A stretch of 64,000 nt of DNA from positions 620,001-684,000 of the forward strand of contig JACJXX010000001.1 of the NCBI GenBank assembly GCA_020636435.1, read 5' to 3'. The position numbers and the translations under genes are program-made. The notes under the pieces were generated by a model, which ran no database searches, was not told where the DNA came from, and was given only the letters and a program-made list of their open reading frames with translations. This document shows positions 18,986 through 27,893 of this stretch, piece by piece. The first letter of the stretch is position 1, and each line of letters opens with the position of its first letter. The stretch comes from Lewinellaceae bacterium (GTDB lineage Bacteria > Bacteroidota > Bacteroidia > Chitinophagales > Saprospiraceae).

Positions 18986-19027
18986 AATACGTACTCCGAG
19001 GTTAGATGGGTAGCCGCGCCACTATTT

Positions 19028-19672
19028 CTACTCTTTCCTGCCCACAAAACTAAAATACTCCCACAGGCCGGCGTAGGCTGGCCTGACTTCGCTCGTCAGG
19101 GTTCCGAATTCTTTATGGAGGAAGGGCAGCAGGCGGCCATCCATTTGAACGTGGTGGCCGGCCATCTGAGCCTTGAACCAGGGAAAACGGGAGTTGTGAA
19201 AATCGACTACGGCGATGGCGCCTCCGGGCCGGAGGTCTTGCCTGGCCTGCCGGATGAGCGCTTTCCAGTGCGGGTTGGCCAAAGTGAGGGAATAGGAGAA
19301 GAGGATGGCGTCCAGCTTTTCATTGAAGTGTTCACTGCCTTGCCCATAAGGCTCCTGGACCAGTTCCACTCTATTCCGGAATTCCGCCGTGGCCTGGCGT
19401 GCTTTCCCTAACATATCGGAGGAGGCATCCATTCCGGTCAACACGGCATTGGGAAACCAGCGAGCCAGTTGTTGCAGGTTGTGGCCCGCGCCGCAGCCCA
19501 CTTCCAGTATTTTCGCCTGTTTTTCGATGGGAAAGGGAAGAGACCGGATAAGCCGCCGGCGCCCGAAAAGGAAGGCCCACTGGGTGGCGCCGTAAAGCTT
19601 GGACTGCAAGGGATAGGAGCGCTCAACGGCGCGGCTCGGTTTTTCTAAGGTGCTGATTTGAGTGTGGGCCAT
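19028..19672 (-). CDS. Class I SAM-dependent methyltransferase, BtaB-like
   Basis: This encodes 214 aa. The SAM-binding motif I is ILEVGCGAGHNLQQLA, with an acidic residue in TGMDASSDML and motif IV DAILFSYSLTL. The upstream stretch LYGATQWAFLFGRRRLIRSL resembles the conserved FLFGRDRLI region of BtaB-type enzymes, which trimethylate diacylglycerylhomoserine to the betaine lipid DGTS. No btaA is in the window, so another small acceptor remains possible. A basic N-terminus suggests membrane-surface association. The gene converges with the AAA/PD-(D/E)XK gene, and a palindromic element occupies its upstream region. Confidence 0.65.
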   Translation of the reverse strand: MAHTQISTLEKPSRAVERSYPLQSKLYGATQWAFLFGRRRLIRSLPFPIEKQAKILEVGCGAGHNLQQLARWFPNAVLTGMDASSDMLGKARQATAEFRNRVELVQEPYGQGSEHFNEKLDAILFSYSLTLANPHWKALIRQARQDLRPGGAIAVVDFHNSRFPWFKAQMAGHHVQMDGRLLPFLHKEFGTLTSEVRPAYAGLWEYFSFVGRKE

Positions 19673-19704
19673 ACAGTGCTGTTTTTTAGTTCAAATACGC
19701 TTGA

Positions 19705-19882
19705 GTCATATAAGTACCTAAACCCAAATAATCGACACATTTTATGACGGACTCTTTTTCCGATATCCTTCGTTATTTTTTTCGGCCGTAGCGCTGCTAT
19801 GCCCTCAAAAAATGCCTCGGCTATCAAAAAAATAGCCTTGTCAAAAATGGCGATTATTTAGCTTTAGGTACTTAAGTAATGA
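19705..19882. repeat. Long imperfect palindromic element upstream of methyltransferase gene
   Basis: Arms at about 19705-19748 and 19840-19882 pair over roughly 40 bases: AAGTACCTAAA with TTTAGGTACTT, AAATAATCG with CGATTATTT, and CATTTT with AAAATG. A GTCAT / ATGAC pair lies at the outer ends. The ~90-bp centre holds a second pairing (GCCTCGGCTATC region). It resembles a MITE or REP-like element. No target duplication is obvious. It forms nearly the whole 290-bp gap before the next gene. Confidence 0.6.
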
Positions 19883-19962
19883 CCAATACATCGAATTTAT
19901 TATAAACTGTCTTGTTTTTTTTCTGGAATTTCCGAACATCGTACCCATAAGATGCCATCTGC

Positions 19963-21765
19963 CTACAACCCTTCAAAAACCTCCACCCTCACCTCATCCA
20001 CCACAATGGGCTTGCCCCCGTCTGCATTCCAGAAAAAGACTGCCACCTTATCGAAGGGCTGTTCCGGAAACTCGCTGTCGATATGCAACCGTTTCGTTTC
20101 GCCGCTGTCCAGGAAGCGGTAAACGCGGATGGCGCGTTCTTTGACCACCTCTTCCCCGTTGACGAAGCGCACGATAAACTGCGTCATCTGCCAGAAGTTC
20201 CACTCCTTATACTGGCAGCGGAAGGTGGCCTCGGCGCGCACCCATTGGCCGCCGGCAGGAGACAGTGGAACCTCCACCGGCGGGCTGTACTGCCGTTCGG
20301 CGTCCAGGCAAAGGGAATGCAGCCCTTCGATGGGCGCCAGGGGGCAGTTGTAGGCCGTGGTATCGGATTCGAAGTTCTCTTCTTTCAGCAGCCTGACGTT
20401 TTTTCGTTCCCCTTCAAATAGCTCGTTGGTGTCCAGCAGTTTGCGCACATCATCCGGTACGCTGTGACGCAGGAAAACCCGCTGGAAGTAAGGCCGGTTC
20501 ATCTGCTCGGCCGCAAACAAACCGCCGCGGTGCGCCTGGTGGGTCCACCACAGGTTAGCATAGGCGAAAAAGAGGCAGAAGGCGGCAAGAAGATAGGCCG
20601 TCCAGTTGCGCCGGCCGGCCCAGCTCACGAAACTCGCCAGCGGAACGGCCAGCACGGCGTAGGCCTGCACCATCGAGCGCTGCCCCAGGCTGCCGCCGTA
20701 CCACCAGATGTCCCAGGCAAAAGCGATGTAGATGAAAAGCAGGCTGAACGAGAAAGTGGCCCAGAACAACGGGCGATGCAACCGGAAGAGGGTAAAAAAG
20801 CCCAGCAAAGCAAAGCCCATTGCCGGGGTGTACATCAGCCAGCCGGCGCGGTAGCTAAACAGGCCGTTGCGGATGTGAGGATTCAGCCAGCTGAAGCCCT
20901 GGTCCTGGTAGCTGTAAACGATCCAATCGCCGGATACGTATTTCCAGTAAAAGAGCTGAATGCTGCCGACGGCGATGCAGCCGGCCGCCGCCAGCGCCAA
21001 CTTTCGCCAATGCCTTCCGAAGAAGGCCAGGCGTTCCTTAGCCTGCCAGCCATTGCCCACTTCCCAAAGCACAGGGATGAGAACAGCGATGAGTTCTGTA
21101 GGCCGGGTGAGGGCGGCCAGTCCGATCAGCAGGCCGATGGCCAGGGCCTTGAAATAGGTGGGGCGTTCGTAAAATTTTATGGTTGCCCAGAGGAGCAGGG
21201 CGTACAAAGTGAAGAGATAGTTGTGCGTCATGGCCCCGTTGATGGCGCTGTAATCCAGGTAGTTGGTGGCCAGCACAAGGATGAGCAGAGTGGCCGCCAC
21301 CACCTTGTCGAGGAAATAAACCAACAACACCCGCCGCAGGAACCACAGCCCCAGCAGGGCCACCAGCACGCTGCCCAGGCTGATGGCCACCTGATAGGGG
21401 CGGGAGAAGCCATCGGCCGGATAGCCAAGAGGGGAGGCTACAAGGTGAGCCGCCAGGAAAAAAGGCAGGTACTGCACCGCCATGCCGGCGCTGTATTTCA
21501 TGACATAATTGCCGCTTTCGTGCTGAAAGGCCTGATAGGGGCTGCCCGCCGGCTGGTACTTCTGGTGAACTTCCTCCCGGAAGCCCACCTTTTTGAGGTC
21601 GTGGTAAATAAAAACCGCCGGCAGGTAGAAATAATAGCCGGAGACATCCCAGCTGATGGCCGCCTCCGTCCCCGGAAGCTTCCACTTGGGGTAATAAAAG
21701 AGGTTGGCGGCCAGCAAAAAGGCGGCGGCAAACAGCCAGGCGTAAAGGGAGAGGTTGTTTTTCAT
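19963..21765 (-). CDS. Multi-pass membrane protein, GT-C glycosyltransferase-like
   Basis: This encodes 600 aa from the ATG at 21765, where the first transmembrane helix begins (SLYAWLFAAAFLLAANLFYY); the frame extends upstream into low-complexity sequence. About eleven hydrophobic helices span residues 1-400. The first extracytoplasmic loop has AISWDVSGYYFYLPA with an Asp in the position of the catalytic acid of GT39/GT83 (dolichyl-phosphate-mannose transferase-like) enzymes. The C-terminal ~170 residues form a soluble domain with beta-sandwich character. Acceptor and donor cannot be told. It is divergent from the peptidoglycan-binding gene with a 130-bp gap. Confidence 0.6.
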   Translation of the reverse strand: MKNNLSLYAWLFAAAFLLAANLFYYPKWKLPGTEAAISWDVSGYYFYLPAVFIYHDLKKVGFREEVHQKYQPAGSPYQAFQHESGNYVMKYSAGMAVQYLPFFLAAHLVASPLGYPADGFSRPYQVAISLGSVLVALLGLWFLRRVLLVYFLDKVVAATLLILVLATNYLDYSAINGAMTHNYLFTLYALLLWATIKFYERPTYFKALAIGLLIGLAALTRPTELIAVLIPVLWEVGNGWQAKERLAFFGRHWRKLALAAAGCIAVGSIQLFYWKYVSGDWIVYSYQDQGFSWLNPHIRNGLFSYRAGWLMYTPAMGFALLGFFTLFRLHRPLFWATFSFSLLFIYIAFAWDIWWYGGSLGQRSMVQAYAVLAVPLASFVSWAGRRNWTAYLLAAFCLFFAYANLWWTHQAHRGGLFAAEQMNRPYFQRVFLRHSVPDDVRKLLDTNELFEGERKNVRLLKEENFESDTTAYNCPLAPIEGLHSLCLDAERQYSPPVEVPLSPAGGQWVRAEATFRCQYKEWNFWQMTQFIVRFVNGEEVVKERAIRVYRFLDSGETKRLHIDSEFPEQPFDKVAVFFWNADGGKPIVVDEVRVEVFEGL

Positions 21766-21894
21766 AGCCAGTTTGATGTCAGGTGGGCAAGATAAGCATT
21801 TATGCTGTTGCCCGTTGTTTGTTGTTTGTTGTTTGTTGCGCTGTCGCGTTTTTTTCCTATTTTGGAACGGCACTCACTCTAAACCCCAATAATC

Positions 21895-23490
21895 ATGGCA
21901 CTACACCAGGAGTTTTCCAGCCTGCTCGAAGCAAAAAAGACGGAATCTACCCTTAAAAAGGGCGCCAAAGGGCCTTCCGTGGAGACGCTGCAGCGCATGC
22001 TCTACGAGATGGGCTTTGGCGGGGAACTTCGCTGGCAGGAATTTGGCGCCGATGGCGACTACGGCGGAGCCACCACTACTGCCGTCCAGGCTTTCGCGGT
22101 GAAAAACGGGCTGGAGCACGACGGCCTGGCCATCAGCCTGGAAATTGGCGCAAGGATACTGGAGCGCTTTTTGCTCCTGCCCGGGATCAAACGCCTCCAC
22201 AAAGCCCTGAAGAACGAAAAATTGCCGGAAGCCTTCCCGTTGGACGGCGAGGAAGAACACTCCCTGGCGCCGCTCCTGCAGAGCCTGGGCGTTGCTGCTG
22301 ACAGCGAAAAACTGGCGCTAAAAACCTTTGCTCAACAACACCATGTACCCTTCGACGGCAGCCAGCTCAGCGCCCCATTGGCCCGCAAACTGCTCGATGA
22401 ACTCTCTGCTCTTTACGGAGACGGGCTGCCTGCCCTCCTGTCCGCCGCCCCGGCCTCTTCCGGGCTTTCGCTGGAAAGCAGGAAGCACACCGTTAGAGGC
22501 AATAAGGTAACCTCCCACCGGGTGAGCTTCGACGACCTAGAAGTAAACTTCTACGGCTTTGGAAGCCTCGGAGGATTTTACAACAACGGCGAACTGGCCC
22601 CCAAAGATTTTATCGAAACCCGATGGGATGAATTCTTCAAAGACAGCGGCCTTACGGACAGCGCCCGCAAGGCCATCCTCGCCGTTTCCCTAAACGAGGG
22701 CAAACTCGACGCCATCAACACCTGGGACGGCGCCTTCCTCAGCTTCGGCATGTTCCAATGGACGCTTGGCGTCGGCGATGGAAACGGGGAACTGCCCGCC
22801 CTGCTGCTCAAAGTCAAACAACAACAGCCCGAGGCTTTCCAGCAGTACTTCGGCGAGTTTGGGATCGATATCGACGAAAAAAGAACCGGAACGACTTATG
22901 GGTTCATCACCCTGCGAGGCAACCCGGTCAGCGCTAAAACAGAAAAGGAGCAGTTTCGCAGCCCGGAATGGGGCTTCCGGTTCTGGCACGCCGGGCAGGA
23001 CCCCCGGATACAGGCCGTAGAGATCGGCCACGCCCTCAGCCGCCTCAACAACTTCTACTGGAAGGAAAGGCCGGAACTCAATGGCCATACGCTTGCCGAG
23101 TTGATCAATTCCGAGTATGGCGTCGCCCTTTTGATCGACCAGAATGTCAACCGGGGGATTGACGTTTACTCCAGCGTCGGCGACGTGCTCGATGGCTTCC
23201 GGCTCAGCAACATCAAAGACTGGGGCGACGAAGAGGAAGAACGGCTTATCGATAAATACCTCAGGAAAAGAGAACGGACCAAAATGCACGACCCTCAAGG
23301 CCGCGCCGGGCGCATCCACGAGGTAGCCGGCGAGGGGGATGGCCGGCTGTCCAAACGGCGGGGTACGTTTAGCTTCATGAAGAGCAAAACAAAGAGCATT
23401 TTTCCTGCTGATGCCGCGCCGGCGCCACCCGTGGGCTACCGGGCGGAGGATTATCCGGATATTGTGGTGGAGGACAGGGGGACAGGATGA
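21895..23490 (+). CDS. Peptidoglycan-binding / lysozyme-like protein without signal peptide
   Basis: This encodes 531 aa from the ATG at 21895. Residues ~20-75 form a peptidoglycan-binding (PGBD) repeat (KGAKGPSVETLQRMLYEMG ... FGADGDYGGATTTAVQAF) and a weaker second one follows (SLAPLLQSLGVAADSEKL). Residues ~235-400 contain AILAVSLNEGKLDAINTWDG and LSFGMFQWTLG, resembling the catalytic-Glu region of lysozyme-like proteins encoded near contractile injection systems. There is no Sec signal, so export would need a lysis, injection or non-classical route. The Pro/Ala-rich C-terminal tail is low complexity. An exact TAnnTTTG box is lacking, but TATTTTGG lies 43 bp upstream. Confidence 0.65.
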   Translation: MALHQEFSSLLEAKKTESTLKKGAKGPSVETLQRMLYEMGFGGELRWQEFGADGDYGGATTTAVQAFAVKNGLEHDGLAISLEIGARILERFLLLPGIKRLHKALKNEKLPEAFPLDGEEEHSLAPLLQSLGVAADSEKLALKTFAQQHHVPFDGSQLSAPLARKLLDELSALYGDGLPALLSAAPASSGLSLESRKHTVRGNKVTSHRVSFDDLEVNFYGFGSLGGFYNNGELAPKDFIETRWDEFFKDSGLTDSARKAILAVSLNEGKLDAINTWDGAFLSFGMFQWTLGVGDGNGELPALLLKVKQQQPEAFQQYFGEFGIDIDEKRTGTTYGFITLRGNPVSAKTEKEQFRSPEWGFRFWHAGQDPRIQAVEIGHALSRLNNFYWKERPELNGHTLAELINSEYGVALLIDQNVNRGIDVYSSVGDVLDGFRLSNIKDWGDEEEERLIDKYLRKRERTKMHDPQGRAGRIHEVAGEGDGRLSKRRGTFSFMKSKTKSIFPADAAPAPPVGYRAEDYPDIVVEDRGTG

Positions 23491-23592
23491 CAAGGATTGG
23501 TGGATTAACAGGATTTTGGGAACTATGTGCTTTCGCTGTGCTCCCTCGCTTTGGCGCTTTATGTTAGAGTAGCCGAGTGCTTTTCAATTCGT

Positions 23593-25761
23593 TTATTTCA
23601 AACCTTCCAGCTTATTAAGCATATCCGAAACCTCTTTATTCTCCATGAAAAGCCTCCAGATCAAGCCAGTCCGGTAATTTTCAATCATCACCGCAACCGG
23701 CGCCTGATTTAGACCCATGTAGATTTTTGCATGCCAGTTTTCTTCCAGGTTGACTGCATCTTTGAAACCGTATTCGCCCCAGAGGTATTTTCCATGGTTG
23801 CGGTACATATTTTTTAATGCTGCCATCGACTGCTCCGGCGTGTAAGGAAATGACGCCAGGGCGCCGGTCGGAGCCATGGTGCCGTTGTCCCTTTCTTTGC
23901 GAGGCTCCAGCGCCCGGTATCCCCAGGGGCCGTCGCTGGCGGTTATTCCCCAAAAAGCGCTGTTCAACCCTCTATGGTTATTCGGATTCTCTGAGCAATA
24001 CCGCCAGTTGATCAGCGCAATGTTTCTGTTGTTCTCGAAATAGTTGGCATAGCGGTCGGTTATTTCATGCGGGTCAAGGCCCATATACGAATAATGAATG
24101 AAAAACAAAGGCCCGCCGTTGGCGACTCCGACCGGGAGGTGAATTCCGTGATAATAATTGCCATTCGTATAAAATGTGCCATCGTCTGTTTTTCCCCATT
24201 TGCGGTATTTTACCGCCCTTTCCTTCTGGCTTGCCCAACCGTTGTAATACATCGAAAGCGGAACCGGGTGCGTTGGCGAAGCCATTGCCAGGATATAGGT
24301 GATCATGGTTTCGTTCCAGCCAATGAGTTTGTGGTCGATTATCCACTCTTGGTCCGGCGACCAGTGCCAGGTCAGGAATTCTCCCTCTTTTTCCCGGTCG
24401 TACCAGTTCCACTCGACTGCTTCCCACAATTGTGTTATGGCAGCTCTTATTTCATTTTCATCTTTGTTGTCTTTGTCGAAATAAGACCTGGCCGCCAATA
24501 GCCCCTGGAAAAGAAAGGAGGTTTCTACCAGGTCGCCTCCGTTGTCGCGGCTTCCGAAAAAAGGCTCGGTTTTTCCGGTAGGGCCATCTATAAAATGCGG
24601 CACTGCTCCGTGGTACTTGTCGCATTTTTTCAGAAAAGCCGTAATTTTTTGCATGCGCTGAATGGCTTGCCCTCGCGTTATAAACCCACGCTCTGCGCCT
24701 ACGACAATGGCCATAATCCCGAAGCCGGATGCCCCGGTTGCAATCATGTTTTTTCTGCCCGGAATATTTTCAAGCGCCAGCCCGCTGTGGGGTTCTGCTC
24801 CTTCCCAGTAATACCGGAACGATGCCTCCTGGACCATGTCCAGCAACGCTTCGTCATTCATTGGGTGGGTAGTCGCTTCGGTTGTTTCCGAAACTGCGGT
24901 TTCATTGTACTGATAATCGATCAGGCTGATGTTGTAATAAAAAGTTTTGCCTGCCTCCCCGGTAAAGTCAGTATAACGGTTAAAAAACGGCCGCTGAATG
25001 CCGACCGGCCGGAAATTTTTTTTGTCTTCAGAACGATATATTTTAATGTACTTCACATTGGGGTTTTCTATTGGCTCCCAACTCAAATCGACATGCAATT
25101 CAAAAGCCTCCGCCGATATTGGGGGGGGCGCCTGCATTGCGGTTGGAGCAACTTCAGGAAGCAGTTCAATTTGATCAATGAATATTTCACCAACTCCTTC
25201 GGACAGGCTGTTTGAAAAAACAATGCTATTGGGTTTGCCTTCAAAATCTTTAAAATCGCTCAACGGGATTTTTACGAATTTCCATCCATCATTGCTTGTT
25301 TTTGCAATGTATCTTTTAATGGAAAGCGCTTCAGAACGCACCTCAGAAATGGCCTGGATAGAGGATTTTTCTTTTTCCTGAATGCTCAGCGAAACTTTGG
25401 GCAGCAGATCCTCAGCAGTATTGCCGGCGAATATCCAAAAAGAAAGGTGATTGGATTTTTTGAAAAAATCGTTTCCGCGGATTCGTTCAAACTGGATAGC
25501 GGCTTCCCAGGTTCCGTTTCCGTTTGTAAAGTCAAGCGCTAATGAATTGGGCGGCGTGAAAAATTCCTCTTCGCTTACCGGGAGTTTCCCGTTGATGTTT
25601 TTCACATAACTTCCACCGGAATAAGTTGTGGAGGAGTAAAAATACCTTCCGGGCAAAACGCTGTTTTCAAAAAACAGGTAATCGTATTCGCGTTCCTGGG
25701 CCTGTGCAAATAAACAGAGAACCAGGTTGGTTAGGATTATTGTGGATGAGATTCTATTCAT
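23593..25761 (-). CDS. Secreted GH144-like beta-glucanase (glucoamylase-family PF10091)
   Basis: This encodes 722 aa with a signal peptide (SSTIILTNLVLCLFAQAQ). Residues ~20-220 are a carbohydrate-binding-like beta-sandwich, ~225-305 an Fn3-like domain (HVDLSWEPIENPNVKYIKIY), and ~310-715 the catalytic (alpha/alpha)6 domain with the family blocks SFRYYWEGAEPHSGLALE, GASGFGIMAIVVGAERGF, YHGAVPHFIDGPTGK, LVETSFLFQGLLAAR and GWNETMITYILAMASPTHP. The family includes endo-beta-1,2-glucanases; the exact linkage is not provable here. There is no T9SS domain, so it is probably periplasmic. It stands alone, without SusCD genes next to it. Confidence 0.8.
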   Translation of the reverse strand: MNRISSTIILTNLVLCLFAQAQEREYDYLFFENSVLPGRYFYSSTTYSGGSYVKNINGKLPVSEEEFFTPPNSLALDFTNGNGTWEAAIQFERIRGNDFFKKSNHLSFWIFAGNTAEDLLPKVSLSIQEKEKSSIQAISEVRSEALSIKRYIAKTSNDGWKFVKIPLSDFKDFEGKPNSIVFSNSLSEGVGEIFIDQIELLPEVAPTAMQAPPPISAEAFELHVDLSWEPIENPNVKYIKIYRSEDKKNFRPVGIQRPFFNRYTDFTGEAGKTFYYNISLIDYQYNETAVSETTEATTHPMNDEALLDMVQEASFRYYWEGAEPHSGLALENIPGRKNMIATGASGFGIMAIVVGAERGFITRGQAIQRMQKITAFLKKCDKYHGAVPHFIDGPTGKTEPFFGSRDNGGDLVETSFLFQGLLAARSYFDKDNKDENEIRAAITQLWEAVEWNWYDREKEGEFLTWHWSPDQEWIIDHKLIGWNETMITYILAMASPTHPVPLSMYYNGWASQKERAVKYRKWGKTDDGTFYTNGNYYHGIHLPVGVANGGPLFFIHYSYMGLDPHEITDRYANYFENNRNIALINWRYCSENPNNHRGLNSAFWGITASDGPWGYRALEPRKERDNGTMAPTGALASFPYTPEQSMAALKNMYRNHGKYLWGEYGFKDAVNLEENWHAKIYMGLNQAPVAVMIENYRTGLIWRLFMENKEVSDMLNKLEGLK

Positions 25762-25825
25762 AATGTGGAAAAATTTAGGTCTTTGTTTTCATAGCTGCTT
25801 ATTTATTTAGTATCAATTAAAAAAT

Positions 25826-25925
25826 AACTTCGTCATTGCGGGTGGAAGTCCGCCCCTTTTCGCATGGCGATGCCTTCGGCACAAGGGGAGTTAGAGGGGT
25901 TCCGGCGAGGGCAAATGTCGAAGTT
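25826..25925. repeat. Inverted repeat between glucanase and toxin-antitoxin genes
   Basis: AACTTCGTCATT (25826-25837) pairs with AATGTCGAAGTT (25914-25925) with one mismatch, enclosing about 75 bp with GC-rich short repeats. It could be a small palindromic element or a structured 3' end of the toxin transcript. It fills most of the 180-bp gap. Confidence 0.4.
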
Positions 25926-25941
25926 GTTTTTTGAACGTTAT

Positions 25942-26361
25942 TTATTTCTCAAAATTTGCAAGGAATTCTTTAGGAGTCAAAACTGACAAACTACTTTTGG
26001 AATAATCCTTAACATTCCTGGTAATTATTGTTTTATAGCCATGAAAATCTGCACAAAAATACTGTATGCCATCTTCAAAATCTTTGAATTCAGAATAAGC
26101 AGATTTCTCTACCATTGATTTGTCTACCGAAAGAATTTCAGTTAATTTGATTATGGACCTTACTTTATCTATAGCTTTCTTTTTATCTTCAACTCTCCTA
26201 ATGATATAATAGATGTTGCTTATTGATAAGGAAGATAGCCCAATAGTTAATTGATTTCTTAACGAATATTCGAAGATTTTCATCGATTCAACTTCAAATG
26301 GTTCTCTTTTCATTAAAAAGTCAATTACCACATCGCTATCCAAAAATATCTTTTTACTCAT
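25942..26361 (-). CDS. PIN-domain toxin (VapC-like)
   Basis: This encodes 139 aa. The PIN fold has the first acidic residues in FLDSDVVIDFLMKREPF, and later acids in KDFEDGIQYFCADFHG and TIITRNVKDYSKS. Such proteins are Mg-dependent RNases that cleave tRNA or rRNA in type II toxin-antitoxin systems. It overlaps the antitoxin gene by 4 bp (ATGA), so translation is coupled. The pair is AT-rich compared with neighbouring genes, as is usual for horizontally moved modules. Confidence 0.85.
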   Translation of the reverse strand: MSKKIFLDSDVVIDFLMKREPFEVESMKIFEYSLRNQLTIGLSSLSISNIYYIIRRVEDKKKAIDKVRSIIKLTEILSVDKSMVEKSAYSEFKDFEDGIQYFCADFHGYKTIITRNVKDYSKSSLSVLTPKEFLANFEK

Positions 26362-26624
26362 TTCAGGTATTTTTCCATTAACTCTTCTTCCAGCAGTTCT
26401 TTGTAATCAATGGAATCCGGAATAGGTTTAACTGAACCCCAAAGTGCCATAATTTCAGGGCTAATCTCAAAATCTTCAGGCAGTTTCTCGTCTGATGATT
26501 CCTCGATCAAAGACTTGAGGTATTCCTCAATGATATTAGACAAGCTTCTGCCATTGGCTTTAGCATATTTCTTTGCTTGTTCAATGACATTTTTATTGAC
26601 CGTAAGCGTTAATTTAGTTGACAT
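26358..26624 (-). CDS. Antitoxin of the PIN toxin (DUF6364/RHH-like)
   Basis: This encodes 88 aa. The N-terminal half STKLTLTVNKNVIEQAKKYA and SLSNIIEEYLKSLIEE has the strand-helix-helix pattern of a ribbon-helix-helix DNA-binding domain. The acidic C-terminal half (EDFEISPEIMALWGSVKPIP) should wrap the toxin. It precedes the toxin gene and probably autoregulates. The intergenic sequence upstream contains a MITE-like inverted repeat at 26771-26962. Confidence 0.8.
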   Translation of the reverse strand: MSTKLTLTVNKNVIEQAKKYAKANGRSLSNIIEEYLKSLIEESSDEKLPEDFEISPEIMALWGSVKPIPDSIDYKELLEEELMEKYLK

Positions 26625-26770
26625 TTTACACGTGTTTAATTCATCTGCAAAATACGTGCTTTTGGGAGCGATTCCAAGTTTCTAAGCCATTTTTTTCTTT
26701 GGTTTCGCTGGACCATTAGGACGTATGCAAAAGCTTGAATTTTGTTTTATTGCCACCATCTACGGCATTA

Positions 26771-26962
26771 ATGCACCTCCGTCTACACAAAAAGGTGACG
26801 TGCAGGTTTCAAATGAGTGCGTGACATATTCGCGGGTTTTAAGGCAGTCGTTTGAGTCGTCTGACGACTTTGAGTCGTCTGACGACTTTCTTTCGACTTC
26901 GATTGCCCTGCCGCAACCCCGCTTTTTTGTCACGCACTCGTTTCAAATAAACGGTGGTGCAT
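26771..26962. mobile_element. MITE-like 192-bp element with central tandem palindromes
   Basis: Outer ends ATGCACCTCCGT (26771) and ACGGTGGTGCAT (26951) are inverted (one mismatch). Inside, TTTCAAATGAGTGCGTGACA (26807-26826) pairs with TGTCACGCACTCGTTTCAAA (26929-26948) with two mismatches, then GCGGG and CCCGC pair. The centre holds two exact 18-bp tandem units (26851-26886), each containing the palindrome GTCGTCTGACGAC. There are no coding features. No transposase is nearby, so it would move in trans. Target duplications were not recognised. Confidence 0.6.
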
Positions 26963-27068
26963 CTATACCCTCAATAGCTTCACCCTCTTCAAAACTAAAC
27001 AATGTCTGCCCAAAAAAAAACTTTCATCCAAATCATCAAACCGACTTGCACCCCTTTTTCTCCCTACC

Positions 27069-27788
27069 TCATTTGCCACCCGGCCTCCACCACGTAGCCC
27101 ACACCACAAAAACCGCAAAATAAACCAGGCATCCCCACGCCATGACGGCCAGCCAAACATTCTTGTCGGGGTATAAGTAAGTAATGCTTACCAAAACCAG
27201 GATACACACCGCCGACACCGCCAGCGTCGGCCAGCGCCAGTGCCTGGCCCGGCTCGGGTAAGCCACCTTGATGGGCACAAAGTGCAGGATAGAAAGGCCA
27301 ACAACCAGCAACACGTTGCCCCAATGCCCCCACTGGAAAACGAAGATCATGTAAAAAGCCGCCATGTTCCACATGACGGGAAAACCGACGAAGTAGTAAT
27401 CGTCCGATACCATGCCCTCCTTGCCGTAGTAAACGGCTGACACCAAAAGGATAAGGAAAGTCGCCCCCAGGTTCCAGGGGCCATGCATCAGCCCTGACTC
27501 ATAGATCATATAGGCCGGCACGATGGCGTAGGCCGCAAAATCGATGACAAAATCGATGTTTTTGCCGCTGACGTGGGGCAGTACCTCCTCCACCCGAAAG
27601 CGGCGCGCCAGAGTGCCGTCAATTCCGTCAATCAGCAGAGCGGCCAGCAGCCAGAACATGGCCGTTCGGAAATCGTGGGCGCTGACGGCCAATAGGGCCA
27701 TAAAAACGGCGAGGACGCCGGTGGCAGTGAAGATGTGGACACTCCAGGCAAGGGCCTTTTCTGAGGAGGAAAAAGTTGAAGGCATCAT
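27069..27788 (-). CDS. pcs: Phosphatidylcholine synthase (Pcs)
   Basis: This encodes 239 aa with about eight hydrophobic helices. The CDP-alcohol phosphotransferase signature DxxDGxxAR...GxxxDxxxD is intact: LIDGIDGTLARRFRV, then GKNIDFVIDF. The surrounding sequence VHIFTATGVLAVFMALLAV and KEGMVSDDYYFVGFP fits the bacterial Pcs branch, which condenses CDP-diacylglycerol with choline to phosphatidylcholine and CMP. It is an inner-membrane protein of normal Pcs length. Alternative ATG starts are at 27788 and 27785. It is divergent from a CHT1-like choline transporter, which would supply its substrate. Confidence 0.85.
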   Translation of the reverse strand: MMPSTFSSSEKALAWSVHIFTATGVLAVFMALLAVSAHDFRTAMFWLLAALLIDGIDGTLARRFRVEEVLPHVSGKNIDFVIDFAAYAIVPAYMIYESGLMHGPWNLGATFLILLVSAVYYGKEGMVSDDYYFVGFPVMWNMAAFYMIFVFQWGHWGNVLLVVGLSILHFVPIKVAYPSRARHWRWPTLAVSAVCILVLVSITYLYPDKNVWLAVMAWGCLVYFAVFVVWATWWRPGGK

Positions 27789-27893
27789 TCGTTGGTTTTT
27801 GTTTGCTTTTCACGCTTTTGGACAACCTGCCAGGTGGGTGCTCAAAATACAGGGCCTGACAAAAAATAACTGTTCCATATTTTGGGGCGGGAC

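Noticed and set aside
23491..23592. Terminator between the convergent lysozyme-like and glucanase genes
   Set aside because: No hairpin with a T-run is evident in this 100-bp gap.
26725..27123. Open frame of 132 codons beside the pcs gene
   Set aside because: It runs through the MITE-like inverted repeat and overlaps the 3' end of pcs; the peptide is Ser/Pro-rich and without family resemblance.
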